Below are positions 48,885 to 59,301 of a stretch of DNA of 64,000 bases, piece by piece. The stretch's first letter is position 1. Each line of letters begins with the position of its first letter. The position numbers were made by a program, and so were the translations under genes. The notes beneath the pieces were generated by a model. The model saw only the letters and a program-made list of their open reading frames with translations. It had not been told where the DNA came from and ran no database searches. The stretch is from Halolamina sediminis (GTDB lineage: Archaea > Halobacteriota > Halobacteria > Halobacteriales > Haloferacaceae): assembly GCF_001282785.1 (NCBI RefSeq), contig NZ_CVUA01000001.1, positions 1,364,001 to 1,428,000 on the forward strand. Direction: 5' to 3'.

Positions 48885-50282
48885 TCAGCGGGAGGAAACG
48901 GCTGAAACGGTCAGCCGACACGCGACCGTTACGCCGATCGCGACCAGCGCCCGGCCGCCGAGACCGAGCGTGACGCCGACCAGCGGCGCGACGCTGCTCG
49001 TCAGTGAGAAGAGGACGACCGTGGGCAGCACCCAGCCGACCGTCACGATCCAGGGCTCCGCCAGCGGCGCGAAGCGACCGGCCCCGATCCGGAACTCGGC
49101 CACCGAGTCGGTCGGGAGCAGCCAGCCGGCGACCGCGAGGAAGCCGAGCAGTCCGACCGACAGCAGCAGGTCCGCGAGGGTGCCGGAGACGAACTGGAAC
49201 ACGCCGCTCGACAGCGCCAGCCCGCCGCCCGTCCCCGCAAGCAGGAGCGAGACGAGCAGCGTCGCCCGCCGTCGCGGTACGTCGAACGTGTCGACCAGCG
49301 TCGCGACCGGCACCTCGAGCAGGCTGATCCCGCTGGTCACCGCCGCCAGCAGCACCGTCCCGAAGAACGCCGTTGCGACGATCGGGCCGCCCGGGAGCGA
49401 CCCGAACGCGCCGGCGAGCGCGACGAACAGCGCGCCCGGCCCGCCCCCGCCGGGGTCGACGCCCTGAGAGAACAAAAGCGGGATCACGACCAGCCCCGCG
49501 AGCACGCCGACGAACGTGTTCGATATCGCGATCACGAGCGTGTCACGCGGCAACGACGTGTCGTCGTCGATGTAGGAGGCGTACGTGAGCATCGTCCCGG
49601 CACCGAGCGAGAGCGTGAACAGCGCCTGCCCGGCCGCCGGGCCGAGCACCGACGGGAGGTTCGCCACGAGGTAGCCGGCGTCGAAGCGCAGGTAGTACTC
49701 GTAGCCGGCGGCGGTGCCCGGCTGGGTGGCCGTCCACGCCGCTAACCCGACCAGCAGCACCGCGATCGCGGGCAGCATCACCTTCGAGACGCGCTCGATC
49801 CCGCCGCCCACGCCGAAAAAGACGATGCCGGCGACGATCCCCAGGAAGGCGAGGTGGAACCCCACCGCGGCCGGCCCGAACCCCATGGCGCCGAAGTACT
49901 GCTGTGGCTGTGCGAAGTACGCTCCCGTCGGTGACGCCAGCGTGTACCGGAGGATCCACCCGCCGACCACCGAGTAGAAGGAGAGGATCACCAGCGTCGT
50001 CACGACGTTGAACGCGCCCAGCGCGGTCCCCCACTTGGAGTCGATCAGCGAGCGGAACGCGCCGATCGGCGTCTGCCGGCCCCGCCGACCGAGGACGAAC
50101 TCCGCCAGCAGTCCCGGGACCCCGACGCCGACGACGACGAGGAGATACACCACGAGGAAGGCACTCCCCCCGTTTTCGGCGGTCAGCCACGGGAACCGCC
50201 AGACGTTGCCCAGCCCCGCAGCGCTCCCCACCGACGCGAGGACGAACCCGAGGCTCGATACCCACGTGTCTCGATCGGCCAT
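48885..50282 (-). CDS. Sodium-dependent neurotransmitter-symporter (NSS/SNF) family transporter
   Basis: A 465-residue, about twelve-helix NSS transporter with the first-helix motif LASVGSAAGLGNVWRFPWLTAENGG (Na+ and substrate site), GVPGLLAEFVLGR and SIGAGTMLTY-type FTLSLGAGTMLTYASY. It imports an amino acid or related solute with Na+. ATG at 50282. Confidence 0.92.
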   Translation of the reverse strand: MADRDTWVSSLGFVLASVGSAAGLGNVWRFPWLTAENGGSAFLVVYLLVVVGVGVPGLLAEFVLGRRGRQTPIGAFRSLIDSKWGTALGAFNVVTTLVILSFYSVVGGWILRYTLASPTGAYFAQPQQYFGAMGFGPAAVGFHLAFLGIVAGIVFFGVGGGIERVSKVMLPAIAVLLVGLAAWTATQPGTAAGYEYYLRFDAGYLVANLPSVLGPAAGQALFTLSLGAGTMLTYASYIDDDTSLPRDTLVIAISNTFVGVLAGLVVIPLLFSQGVDPGGGGPGALFVALAGAFGSLPGGPIVATAFFGTVLLAAVTSGISLLEVPVATLVDTFDVPRRRATLLVSLLLAGTGGGLALSSGVFQFVSGTLADLLLSVGLLGFLAVAGWLLPTDSVAEFRIGAGRFAPLAEPWIVTVGWVLPTVVLFSLTSSVAPLVGVTLGLGGRALVAIGVTVACRLTVSAVSSR

Positions 50283-50379
50283 TGATGAGGGGAGATGTAC
50301 AACGGACACCGAAAGCGGTGTTGTTTCCGGCGGGAAACGGCGGTTAGCGCGCCGACACGACGCCCGAGCGCCCGGACGG

Positions 50380-50954
50380 CTACGACTCCGGCACCGGAGC
50401 CAGCCCGAGCGCCCACAGCAGCCGGTCGTTCGCGGTTCGGACCTTCACGGCGACACGGACGTGGCTGTCCAGCCCGCGGAAGCTCCGGGCGTCGCGAAGT
50501 ACGACCCACGGTCGCGAGCCTGTGCGAGCAGCGCGTCAACGTCCACACCGCCGGTGTCCAACAGCAGAAACGGCGCGTCCAACTGCCGAACGTCGAACTG
50601 CCCGGCGATCGCCGCCCCCAGGCGCTCATGCTCGTCGGCGACGCGCTCGCGCGTGGTCGCGACGAACGCCTCGTCGACGAGCAGTTCGGTGACGGCCTCG
50701 CGGCAGCGGTCGGCGAACGCCCGGAGCCGCGCCGGCGGGACCGCTTCCCCGGTGGGGTTGTTCGGCTGGCAGACGACAGCCATCTTGTACGGTGAGGGGT
50801 CCTCGTTGACGATCGCCGCGGCGAGAGGTAATCCGCGTTCCCGCCCTGCAGCGTCACCTCCCGGGCGTACTCCGCGAACGACGGCGCCGGGCTCTCGCCG
50901 GCCGCGCTGATGCCGTCGATCGCCGCGGTCTCGGTCGACCCCAGCGGCCCCGAA
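50380..50954 (-). pseudogene. Decayed threonine-phosphate decarboxylase / CobD-like aminotransferase
   Basis: Reverse-strand fragments in several frames align to one PLP-aminotransferase. The first frame has SPAPSFAEYAREVTLQGG; the next has AAIVNEDPSPYKMAVVCQPN, NPTGEAVPPARLRAF, LLVDEAF joined directly to VATTRERVADEHERL, and DAPFLLLDTGG. A third frame has FRGLDSHVRVAVK to the stop TAG at 50382-50380. Thus at least two frameshifts and an internal deletion of about 100 codons, including the PLP-lysine region, have occurred, and the N-terminus is gone. The fragments match the cobalamin-pathway CobD family best. Confidence 0.75.
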
Positions 50955-52532
50955 TCAGCCGGAGTCGTCCGGTGAGACGGACGACTCAGTTGCGGTCGGT
51001 CCCTCAGGCCGGTTCGACGCTTTCTGTCGCCGGCGGCGACGAAGCGAGTCGTACAGCGCCCCCGCGACGTGTTCGCGGAGTCGCTCGGTCGTCTCGCTGC
51101 TCACGTCGACGGCCGCGGCGTCGTTCCCGACGAGGCTCCGAGTGCCCGCGGTGTCGATCGTCACCGTCCCGAGATGGCGGCGCCGCTGGAACACCGTTTC
51201 CGAGCTCAGCACCGTCTGTACCCGATAGTACGGGACGACTTTCAGCTGGCGGACCCAGAACCCGTTCCGGGTGACGACGTGGTTCTCGCCGACGTAGTAG
51301 CCGCGGGACCGCCACTTCAGGTGGGCGGCGACCGGGACGAGCAGCAGCAGGCCGAGCGGGGCCCACCAGTAGAACGACGCCGAGAGGACACTCTGGATCA
51401 GGTAGAGCAGGCCGGTCAGGAGTAGGACGACGCCCGCGTAGCGCGCCGCGTAGCGCTCGCGAGCCCGCTTGGGCGGGCGCTCGAACGCCATCTCGCCGGC
51501 CGGCTCGATCGAGTTCGCGAGCTCGAACACCCGCGAACGCCGGGCGATGGGCACCGCAGACTGGGAGGTGTCCTGCCCGCCTTCGCCGCCGCTCCCGCCG
51601 GCGGTCTCGATCTCCAGCGAGGCGTAGCCCAGCGCCCGCGCGAGCACGTTCTCCTCGATCGTAAGCGACTGGACCTTCCCGAGCGGGATCGTCCCGCTGT
51701 AGCGCTGGAGCAGGCCCCGCTCGTAGCGGAGCTCTTCGTCGCCCCGGCGGAGCGTGAACCCGTAGTACAGCGTCGCGTTGATGGCGCCGTACACCAGCCC
51801 CAGCGCGAGGATCCCCGCGAGCGTGGCCAGCGGTCCGAGCAGCCTGCTCAGCCCGGACTCGACGCCGAAGAACCACTCCGCACCGACGATCGAACCGATC
51901 GCGGGCATGAACACGGAGCCGACGACGAACAGGATCGAGAGCAGTTGGGCGTCGGCCGATACCAGCGCGAGCACGCCCAGTTCGCGGTCGGCGATCTCGA
52001 ACACCGTCTCGAACCGTTCGGTCTCCTCGGCCGCCGCGTCGCCGTCGCGGCTCAGCCGGCTGATCTCCCCCTGCAGTTGCCCCGCCCGGTCCTCGCCGAC
52101 GAACTGGAGGTGGGCCTCGCTCCCGCTCGCGCCAGCGGTTTCGAGGCGGAGTTCGGCGATCCCCAGCACACGTTGGACCACGTTCTGACTGATGTCGACG
52201 TTCTGGATCCGCCCCAGCGGGATCTCCCGCTCGCGTCTCGCGAACACGCCCGAGCGGATGTCGAACGTATCGGCGGTGAGCTCGTACTCGAAGCGGCGGT
52301 AGTAGGCGATCCCGTAGACGACGACCGTGACCGCGATCCCCCCGGCGAGCGCGAGCGCGACGGTGACGCCGACGGTGCCAGCGACCGCGCCGAACGCCGG
52401 CGGGCCGATGAACAGCACGGCGATCGCGAGTCCGAGCCCGTTCTCGGCGATCCGGTAGGGGACCGACAGCGGGTGGAGGCGGAACACACGTCCCGTGAGC
52501 GGCTCCTCGCCCGTCGTCTCCCCGTCGGTCAT
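50955..52532 (-). CDS. PH-domain membrane protein (YdbT-like, multiple bPH2 domains)
   Basis: A 525-residue protein with several pairs of membrane helices, each followed by a bacterial PH (bPH2) domain of the form [48 protein letters not shown]-like repeats and [20 protein letters not shown]. Three copies are visible. The C-terminus is a disordered Ser/Thr tail. Function unknown, possibly membrane homeostasis. It overlaps the next PH-domain gene by 4 nt. Confidence 0.85.
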   Translation of the reverse strand: MTDGETTGEEPLTGRVFRLHPLSVPYRIAENGLGLAIAVLFIGPPAFGAVAGTVGVTVALALAGGIAVTVVVYGIAYYRRFEYELTADTFDIRSGVFARREREIPLGRIQNVDISQNVVQRVLGIAELRLETAGASGSEAHLQFVGEDRAGQLQGEISRLSRDGDAAAEETERFETVFEIADRELGVLALVSADAQLLSILFVVGSVFMPAIGSIVGAEWFFGVESGLSRLLGPLATLAGILALGLVYGAINATLYYGFTLRRGDEELRYERGLLQRYSGTIPLGKVQSLTIEENVLARALGYASLEIETAGGSGGEGGQDTSQSAVPIARRSRVFELANSIEPAGEMAFERPPKRARERYAARYAGVVLLLTGLLYLIQSVLSASFYWWAPLGLLLLVPVAAHLKWRSRGYYVGENHVVTRNGFWVRQLKVVPYYRVQTVLSSETVFQRRRHLGTVTIDTAGTRSLVGNDAAAVDVSSETTERLREHVAGALYDSLRRRRRQKASNRPEGPTATESSVSPDDSG

Positions 52533-53179
52533 ACGGCGTCTTCCTCCTCAGACTCGGTGGTGAGCCGTTCGAGACGCTCCTGCAGCGTCGACGCGCGGTC
52601 CGGCGTGAGCCCGGGAATCGTCACGTCCGCGCCGCGGGAGCCCGCGGTGTACACCACCAGCGTCGACAGCCCGAGCACGCGTTCGAGCGGGCTCCGCGTC
52701 GTGTCGATGTGCTGGACGCGGACGTAGGGGACGACGGTTCGAACGCGGGTGAGTACGCCGCGGCTCAGGAACAGCGAGTCCGCGCGGACGACGTACTCCC
52801 ACGAGCGGTAGAGCAGGACCGCTCGGATGACGCCGAACAGTACGAACAGCGTGAACACGGCGACGCCGATCCGGGCAGCGGGCTCGATGCCCGGCGCGAG
52901 CAGTTCGGTCCGGGTGCCGACGACGTAGCCGATCACCCCGAGGACGACGCCGGCCACGAGCGCACCGATCGTCGACCCCACGATCCACTGCAGGCGGACC
53001 GTCGACGCCAGTTCGCGGGGAACGCCGACGATCGAGTCGTCGAGTCCCGCCTCGGCCGCGACGGAGGGTTGGTCGTCCGTATCCGGGTCGGGACCGGAGT
53101 CACCGGAGGACGACGACGGTTCCGTCGTGCTCGCCGACGGGGAGACCTCATCGGTACCGTCACCGGGAGGATCACTCAT
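52529..53179 (-). CDS. PH-domain membrane protein (YdbS-like)
   Basis: A 216-residue protein. A 60-residue acidic, Ser-rich disordered N-terminus is followed by two membrane helices (about 70-130) and a bPH2 domain ([42 protein letters not shown]). Paired YdbS/YdbT genes are the usual arrangement of this family. ATG at 53179. Confidence 0.87.
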   Translation of the reverse strand: MSDPPGDGTDEVSPSASTTEPSSSSGDSGPDPDTDDQPSVAAEAGLDDSIVGVPRELASTVRLQWIVGSTIGALVAGVVLGVIGYVVGTRTELLAPGIEPAARIGVAVFTLFVLFGVIRAVLLYRSWEYVVRADSLFLSRGVLTRVRTVVPYVRVQHIDTTRSPLERVLGLSTLVVYTAGSRGADVTIPGLTPDRASTLQERLERLTTESEEEDAV

Positions 53180-53287
53180 GCAGGGAAAGTCACACAACGG
53201 CGGCTTAACCGTATCGCCGTCGCGTGAGCACTTCGTGTTGTCGTAACCCAAACGATTATCTCTGCAGGATCGCATCACTCGACAGGT

Positions 53288-54943
53288 ATGTCTGTCGACT
53301 ACGAGACCGCCGTCGAGGGGTTCGAGTGGGGAATCTCGGACGACTACGCGATCACTTCAACTATCGAGGATCACGCTGACTCCTTCGGCGATCGCGTCGC
53401 CGTGACGTTCCTCGACGACGAGGGCGCACGCGAGGAGCGAACTTACGCGGATATCCGGGACGACACGAATCGCTTCGCCAACGCGCTCGCGGAGCTGGGC
53501 GTCGGCGAGGGTGACCGCGTGATGCATCTGTTCCCCCGTCACCCCGACGCCTTCGCGATCCAGCTCGGCGCGCTGAAACGTGGTGCGCTGCTCGTTCCCT
53601 GTTCGGCGATGCTGAAGCCAAAGGACATCGCCTTCCGCGCGAACGACTGCGAGGCGACGACGATCGTCGCCCACGAATCCCTCGTCGACATGGTCGAGCC
53701 GGTGCTCAACGAGACGCCGCTGGAGACGACGATCGCGCTCGACGGCGCTCCCGAGGGCTGGGCGTCGTTCGCCGACCTGATCGACGGCGCGTCGACCGAG
53801 CACGACGGCCCCGAGATCGGCGCCGAGGACCCGATGAGCATCAACTACACCTCGGGGACGACCGGCCAGCCCAAGCCCGTGCTCCACCGCCACCGCTGGC
53901 TTCGGGCGTTCGAGTTGGTCAACGCGCCCTACTGGTGGGGGGTCTCAGCCGACGGGGAGCAGCCGCCGGGTGTCGAGAGCGACGACGTCGATCTCGACGA
54001 CGAGCTGCTGTGGGCGACGACGGGCACCGGCTGGGCGAAGTGGTTCTGGTCGCCGGTCGGCGTCGGGCTCACGACCGGCGCCCGACAGCTCCTCTACCAG
54101 GGGGAGTTCGACGCTGACGAGTTCCTCTCCGTGATGGCCGAGGAGGGAGTGACGCGGCTCTGTGCGGTGCCGACCCAGTACCGGATGTTCACCCAGACCG
54201 ACCTCGACCAGTACGATCTGGACCTCGTCGAGGCGCTGTCGGCGGGCGAGCCGCTGAACCGCGAGCCGATCGAGGCGATACAGGACGCCTACGGTATCAC
54301 GCCGCGGGACGGCTACGGCCAGACCGAGACCGTCGCGCTCGTCTCGAACTACCCGGGAATCGACGTGAAGGAGGGCTCGATGGGCAAACCCACACCGGGC
54401 CTCGGGACGACGATCATCGACACGCAGGACGAAGAAGAGGTCGAGCAGGGCGAGACCGGCGAGATCGCGGTGCCGGTCGACTGCCCGGGCATCTTCGACA
54501 GCTACTACGAGAAGCCCGACCTCGACGCGGAGACGTTCGACGGCGAGTACTACCGCACCGGCGACCTCGCCCGCGAGGACGAAGACGGCTACTTCTTCTT
54601 CGAGGGCCGCGCCGACGACATCATCCTCTCCGCGGGCTACCGCATCGGCCCGTTCGAGGTCGAAGACGCGCTGGTCTCCCACGAGGCTGTCGCCGAGGCC
54701 GCTGCGGTCGCCTCGCCCCACGAGGAGCGCGGGAACGTGGTGAAGGCGTACGTCGTGCTCGCGGATGGGTACGACGGCGACGACGAGCTCACCGAGACAC
54801 TCCAGGCGTACATGAAGGAGGAGACGGCGCCGTACAAGTACCCCCGCCGGATCGAGTACGTCGAGGAGCTTCCGAAGACCGCCTCCGGGAAGACCCGCCG
54901 CATCGAACTCCGCGAGCGCGAACAGCAGCGGTTCGGCCGGTAG
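53288..54943 (+). CDS. AMP-forming acyl-CoA synthetase (medium-chain/benzoate-type)
   Basis: A 551-residue ANL-superfamily ligase with the P-loop [60 protein letters not shown] regions and the catalytic [10 protein letters not shown] lysine near the C-terminus. It activates a carboxylic acid to its CoA thioester. Substrate not readable. Confidence 0.92.
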   Translation: MSVDYETAVEGFEWGISDDYAITSTIEDHADSFGDRVAVTFLDDEGAREERTYADIRDDTNRFANALAELGVGEGDRVMHLFPRHPDAFAIQLGALKRGALLVPCSAMLKPKDIAFRANDCEATTIVAHESLVDMVEPVLNETPLETTIALDGAPEGWASFADLIDGASTEHDGPEIGAEDPMSINYTSGTTGQPKPVLHRHRWLRAFELVNAPYWWGVSADGEQPPGVESDDVDLDDELLWATTGTGWAKWFWSPVGVGLTTGARQLLYQGEFDADEFLSVMAEEGVTRLCAVPTQYRMFTQTDLDQYDLDLVEALSAGEPLNREPIEAIQDAYGITPRDGYGQTETVALVSNYPGIDVKEGSMGKPTPGLGTTIIDTQDEEEVEQGETGEIAVPVDCPGIFDSYYEKPDLDAETFDGEYYRTGDLAREDEDGYFFFEGRADDIILSAGYRIGPFEVEDALVSHEAVAEAAAVASPHEERGNVVKAYVVLADGYDGDDELTETLQAYMKEETAPYKYPRRIEYVEELPKTASGKTRRIELREREQQRFGR

Positions 54944-54962
54944 TCGGCGACGCTCCCCCGAC

Positions 54963-56246
54963 TCAGGCGTCGACTGCGTCGCCGACGCGTTCGACAACGG
55001 CCGGCGCAGCGGCGGCGAGGCGGTTCGCGGCCGCGTACTCCGCGTACAGAGAGCGTCCCGGTTCGGAGACGACGCCCGACCGAACGAGTTCGTCGGCGTT
55101 CCGTATCCGGCCGTGGATGGTCTGTCCGAGCCGTCGCGCGAGCAGCACGGGGGAACTGTCGAGGAGCGCCCGGAGCCCGTCGACTGCGGCGGTCCGTTCG
55201 GCAGCGATCGGATCGACCGACTCGGGAACGCCGTACTCGCCGTCGGCGACCGCCGTCTCCGCCGCCGCGAGCGCACGGTCGGCCGCGAGCCCGCCCATCG
55301 CGGCGACGATCGCGCCGGCGGAGCGCCCGTCGTCGTGCTGTTCGACGGCGTTCTCTGTCCCGACCCATCGACTCCGCGTGAGCGCTTCGAGGAGCGTCTC
55401 GGCCGGCGTGTCCGCGATATCGCGGTCGATCTCGCTCCCGACCGCGTCCAACTCGGGCGGCGTCGCGTTCGGTTCCACGTCGCCGACCAGCGTGTCGGCC
55501 ACGCTCGCGAAGCGCGCACCGTGATCGCGGGGGTCGTCGAGCGTCGACACGTACCGCTCGTGGAGACGGCGCGCGTCCGCGGCGTAGGCCCGCCCCCACT
55601 CGACGCCCTGTGCGAGTTCGGCGACGTGGAGGACGGTGTTCTCGTACTCGTAGCGCTCCTTCGCTTGGGTGAGGCGGACGCCCGTCTGTGCCCAGTCGGT
55701 GATCCCGGCGTGTTGGGCGAGTGCGGCAACTGGATCGTCCGGCGGGCCCGCGTAGCGGTAGTCGGCGAGGAACGACGTGGCGTCCCGGTGGTGGCGTTCG
55801 CGGCGGGCGCGCACGTCCGCCGCGGTGAGTTCGTCGTCGAACGCGGCGAGGCCGGCGTGGACGAACATCGCCTCCGAGCGCGGGTGCGTGAGCCCGGCGA
55901 GCGCGTCGGCGCGGCTCTCCCCGTCGTGATCATCCGAGAGCGCGTCCCGCGCAGCGTCGCGTTCCGCGGCGAGTTCGTGCCGGACGGCGCCGTTGGGGAC
56001 CGCAGAGACGTCCGCGCCGTCGAGTAGCGACCGGACGCGCTCGCGAGCGGCCGCGAGGTGTGCTTCGGTCGGCTGGACGGGGATCGTCGCGGGGACCCGC
56101 GGGAGGTCTTCCGGCAGCGCCCGGATCGCGGACTCGTCGTACTCGACGGTCGTCTCCGACGACTGCAGGCCGCTACAGCCTGCGAGCCCGCCAGCGAGCG
56201 CGGTCCCGACGGCCGCGATCGCCGAGCGGCGAGTGAGCCGGCTCAC
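54963..56246 (-). CDS. Twin-arginine lipoprotein of unknown function
   Basis: A 427-residue, largely helical, Ala/Arg/Asp/Glu-rich protein. The N-terminus SRLTRRSAIAAVGTALAGGLAGCSG is a twin-arginine signal with a lipobox (GLAGC). No catalytic motif recognised. GTG start at 56246 overlapping the stop of the preceding lipoprotein gene (GTGA), so the two are co-expressed and may form an extracellular complex. Confidence 0.82.
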   Translation of the reverse strand: MSRLTRRSAIAAVGTALAGGLAGCSGLQSSETTVEYDESAIRALPEDLPRVPATIPVQPTEAHLAAARERVRSLLDGADVSAVPNGAVRHELAAERDAARDALSDDHDGESRADALAGLTHPRSEAMFVHAGLAAFDDELTAADVRARRERHHRDATSFLADYRYAGPPDDPVAALAQHAGITDWAQTGVRLTQAKERYEYENTVLHVAELAQGVEWGRAYAADARRLHERYVSTLDDPRDHGARFASVADTLVGDVEPNATPPELDAVGSEIDRDIADTPAETLLEALTRSRWVGTENAVEQHDDGRSAGAIVAAMGGLAADRALAAAETAVADGEYGVPESVDPIAAERTAAVDGLRALLDSSPVLLARRLGQTIHGRIRNADELVRSGVVSEPGRSLYAEYAAANRLAAAAPAVVERVGDAVDA

Positions 56247-56875
56247 GCCGAATCACTCCCGTTGTAGCGGTCGGGGATCGGGTCACAGCTCCCGCCGCTG
56301 CCCGCGGAGAGGCCGCCGTACTCGTCGCCGCGGAACGGCAGCCGGACGAACGCGGCGGCGTGGTCGAACGCTTCGCGGTCGCAGGCGGTGTGGGCGTCCC
56401 GGATCACCCGACAGAACTGGAGGTTCGGGTCGCCGTCGTCGCCCCTCGTGACGTAGTTGAGCTTCAGCCGGTAGCACTCGCCGATGCGGGTCTGGAAAAC
56501 GAACACCGACTCGCTGTCGTACTCTGTCTCCGCGAGGAGTCGCCGGGCGGCGCCGACGTTCGTCGCGCCCTCGGCGAACTCGAACGCCTCGGCGGCGTCC
56601 TCGCTCTCGACGGTCTGGAGAGTGAGGGGTTCAGCCGTCGATCCGTCGTCGGTGTTCCCGCCCCCGGTGTCCTCCCGGGGGGCGACGATCGGCGGGCGAT
56701 CGCCCGTCGACCGCGTCGTCGTCGCGACGTGATCGGTGACGATCGTGCCGCTCTCGGGCGGGGAGCTGTGGCTCTCGGAGCCGCTACAGCCGGCCAGCGC
56801 CGTCGCGATACCGACCACGCCTGTGAGGAAGCCACGTCTCGCGGTTTCGGAGGCTATCGTGTCGCTGGGGACCAT
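56243..56875 (-). CDS. Twin-arginine lipoprotein, co-expressed with the 427-residue lipoprotein
   Basis: A 210-residue protein with signal ASETARRGFLTGVVGIATALAGCSG (lipobox TALAGC), a Ser/Thr/Asp/Gly-rich linker to about residue 85, then a compact domain with cysteines in ECYRLKLNY, FCRVIRDAHTACDREAF and GGSCDP. No family recognised. Start at ATG 56875; a longer frame upstream overlaps the MFS gene and is not coding. Confidence 0.78.
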   Translation of the reverse strand: MVPSDTIASETARRGFLTGVVGIATALAGCSGSESHSSPPESGTIVTDHVATTTRSTGDRPPIVAPREDTGGGNTDDGSTAEPLTLQTVESEDAAEAFEFAEGATNVGAARRLLAETEYDSESVFVFQTRIGECYRLKLNYVTRGDDGDPNLQFCRVIRDAHTACDREAFDHAAAFVRLPFRGDEYGGLSAGSGGSCDPIPDRYNGSDSA

Positions 56876-56928
56876 CCCGGGTCGACGATGTGGGCAGACC
56901 GCCAAGAAGGCGGTGGTCGGCATGGCCC

Positions 56929-58209
56929 CTACGATTCGTCGGCCACCCTCACGTCGAAGTCCACTGGCTCCGCGCTCGCGACGGTCGGGAGCCCCCGCAG
57001 CCGCGGGCGGACGAGCACGTACGCGGCGGTGAACCCGAACCCGGCGGCGGCCAGCGCCATCGCCGTCCCGTGACCGATCGCGTCGCCGAGCGCGCCCCCG
57101 AGCAGCGAGCCCAGCGGCAGCGTCGCGCCGGAGGCGGTCCCCTTGATTGCGGACACCCGGCCCAGCCGGTCGGCCGCGAACAGCCGTTGGTTCAGCGTCG
57201 ACGTGAGCACGCCGCTGGCCCCGGCCGGGATCCACGCGAGGGCGAACAGGCCGATCGTGAGCGCGGTCGACGGGACGAGCACCGACGCGAGCCACGCACA
57301 GGCGGCCAGCCCGTTGCCGACGATCAGGAACCGGCCGTAGCGGACACGCTCGAACCGCGGGCCGACGACCGAGCCGAGCAGCCGGCCCGTTCCGAGCGCG
57401 CCGAGCAGGAGGCCGTAGACGGCGGGGCCGCCGACGGCGTCGCCGAACGCCGGCAGCACCGCGAGGGTGACCCCCGTCGCGAAGTTCGCGACCGCGGTCG
57501 TGAGCACGAGCTCGACGAACGCCGTCCCGCGGAGGACCTCGACGCCCTCGCGCAGGTCGTCGACGTAGGATCGGACCGCCGCGGCGACCGAGCCGTCGGC
57601 GTCGTCGGGCGAGATGCGCGGGATCCCGATCCGGGCGAACAAAAGCGCCGCGAGCGCGAACGTGACCGCGTCGGCGAGGAACAGCGCGGTCGGGCCGAAC
57701 AGGGCGATCAGCCCGCCGCCGACAGCGTCGAACACCATGTCCAGCCCGAGCGTCACCGTCGTGAGCGCGGCGTTGGCCTGTGGCAGCCGGTCGTCCGCGA
57801 CGATCCGCGGGACTAACGTCGCCTCGATCGGCCCCATCACCAGCGTCGCGAGCATCAGGATCGGCACGACCCCGAGCATCAGGTCGACCCCGAGCCGGCC
57901 CGCGGCCGCCGCCAGCGGGAAGACGAGGACGACGACCCCCTGTACGATCTGGGAGCCGACCAGCAGCGGTTTCACCGGGAAGCGGTCGACGATCGGGCCC
58001 GCAACCGCCTGGAGGAGCCACGGGAGCAGGAGGACGGCGTTCGCGACGCCGACCAGCGTCGTCGAACCGCTGAGCTCGAAGACGAGCCACAGCACCGCGA
58101 CGGTGTAGAGGCTGTCCCCGGCGTTCGTGACGAACTGCCCGGCGACGAACCGCCGGAAGTCCCGGTTGGCACGCAGCGGGTGGTCCCGCCCGATGTTGGG
58201 CAGGATCAC
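56929..58209 (-). CDS. Major facilitator superfamily transporter
   Basis: A 426-residue, about twelve-helix MFS protein with RANRDFRRFVAGQFVTNAGDSLYTVAV at the start and the motif A-like RFPVKPLL. It resembles MFS_3/multidrug or macrolide exporters. GTG start at 58209 overlapping the end of a short basic ORF that is unlikely to be coding. Substrate unknown. Confidence 0.87.
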   Translation of the reverse strand: MILPNIGRDHPLRANRDFRRFVAGQFVTNAGDSLYTVAVLWLVFELSGSTTLVGVANAVLLLPWLLQAVAGPIVDRFPVKPLLVGSQIVQGVVVLVFPLAAAAGRLGVDLMLGVVPILMLATLVMGPIEATLVPRIVADDRLPQANAALTTVTLGLDMVFDAVGGGLIALFGPTALFLADAVTFALAALLFARIGIPRISPDDADGSVAAAVRSYVDDLREGVEVLRGTAFVELVLTTAVANFATGVTLAVLPAFGDAVGGPAVYGLLLGALGTGRLLGSVVGPRFERVRYGRFLIVGNGLAACAWLASVLVPSTALTIGLFALAWIPAGASGVLTSTLNQRLFAADRLGRVSAIKGTASGATLPLGSLLGGALGDAIGHGTAMALAAAGFGFTAAYVLVRPRLRGLPTVASAEPVDFDVRVADES

Positions 58210-58611
58210 CGGCGATCACCCCTGTAGGGACCGCGAAGACTGCGTGGAGGATTCGATTCACGTCCCGGCGGACGCGAGCGATACCACTGCCGGTCGGCGA
58301 GCGATTCGGCGTCGTGTGAGCCCGGGCGGTGTGCCGCGGGCTCGGTGGCGTTCGGCATCTGGCGTGTTCGATCGAAGGAGTGCGGCTACCGTCGCCGGTA
58401 GCGGAGCGAACCCGAGTGCTGCAGCTATCGGGCCCGCCGCGCGGCCGGCGGCGCGGTCGGATCGAACACCGGACGAACCGAGAGCCGGCGGTACATCGAC
58501 GCCTCGATCGCCCCGTCGCCGACGTCGCTAAAAGAGGTAGCGGTTCGCGATCGTTCTCGGAGGGTCAGTCCGGACGGCAGAGACGGTGGCTGCTGGCGGC
58601 GCGTGCTCCCG
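58210..58611. other. Gap without recognised gene
   Basis: About 400 nt between the MFS transporter start and the rhodanese stop. A 50-codon reverse ORF (58206-58358) ends in a GTGA overlap with the MFS start, but its basic composition is unlike haloarchaeal proteins. TATA-like CTCTTTTAGC lies near 58530-58540. No RNA gene, repeat or recognisable protein was seen. Confidence 0.4.
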
Positions 58612-58935
58612 TCAGTTCTCGCCGGTTTCGAGCTCGTACTCCCAGTCCCGGTAGCCGCCGGCCATGCTCCGGACCTCGTCGTCGGCCTCCACGCCCTCGA
58701 AGGAGTCGATCAGCCGGGCGGCCTGAACCGACGACTGCCCGATCGGGCAAGCGACGACCACGTCGTCGCCCCACTCCACGTCGTCGACGCGGGCGGGGAG
58801 CTCGGACATCGGGATGTTGATCGCGCCCGGGATGTGCCCCTGCTCGAACTGGGCGGGCGAGCGGATGTCGATCACCTGCACGCCGTCTTCGCCGAGCTTC
58901 TCCTCGACCGCCTCGGGGGTGATCTCGTCGACCAT
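58612..58935 (-). CDS. Rhodanese-domain protein
   Basis: A 107-residue single-domain rhodanese with VIDIRSPAQFEQGHIPGAINIP and the active-site loop CPIGQSS (Cys63). The ATG at 58935 overlaps the stop of a 62-residue protein gene (TAATG). It transfers sulfane sulfur. It lies close to cysteine synthase and desampylase genes, giving a second small sulfur-related group. Confidence 0.92.
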   Translation of the reverse strand: MVDEITPEAVEEKLGEDGVQVIDIRSPAQFEQGHIPGAINIPMSELPARVDDVEWGDDVVVACPIGQSSVQAARLIDSFEGVEADDEVRSMAGGYRDWEYELETGEN

Positions 58936-59123
58936 TACGCTGTCCGGAGGAAGATGCAGTAGGGCCCGTCGCCGCTGCGCCAGACCTGTGCCTCGGTCCC
59001 GTCCCCGACGAACTTGGGCACGTTCTCGGTGCTCGGGACGTGGTTGGTCTCCTGAACGAGGATGTCACCCCCGTCGATCTCCTCGGGGGAGCCGACGACG
59101 TCCTCCCAGTCTGCGTGGCTCAT
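58935..59123 (-). CDS. Conserved small protein upstream of rhodanese
   Basis: A 62-residue acidic protein beginning MSHADWEDVVGSPEEIDGGD and ending DGPYCIFLRTA, with one cysteine near the C-terminus. Codon use and acidity are haloarchaeal, and the TAATG overlap with rhodanese supports a real gene. The family is not recognised. I chose the ATG at 59123. Confidence 0.72.
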   Translation of the reverse strand: MSHADWEDVVGSPEEIDGGDILVQETNHVPSTENVPKFVGDGTEAQVWRSGDGPYCIFLRTA

Positions 59124-59301
59124 GGTCGAAGCCACGACAGGGTGGGATATACGGGTTTCGCCGCCCGCAGTGTTCTCCCCTGTCTCGGGCGGCCACGATC
59201 ACGGCACGGACTCCGCGACTGCGACACGAGATCGCTCGCCGCGATCGGCCGGTCTCGCTACTGCTTGCGTCAGAGCCTTCACGACGACGGCGTCTACCCC
59301 G

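Noticed and set aside
58206-58358. A 50-codon reverse ORF overlapping the MFS start by GTGA
   Set aside because: Its product is basic and Arg/Pro-rich, unlike haloarchaeal proteins, and has no second copy or conserved peptide to support it.
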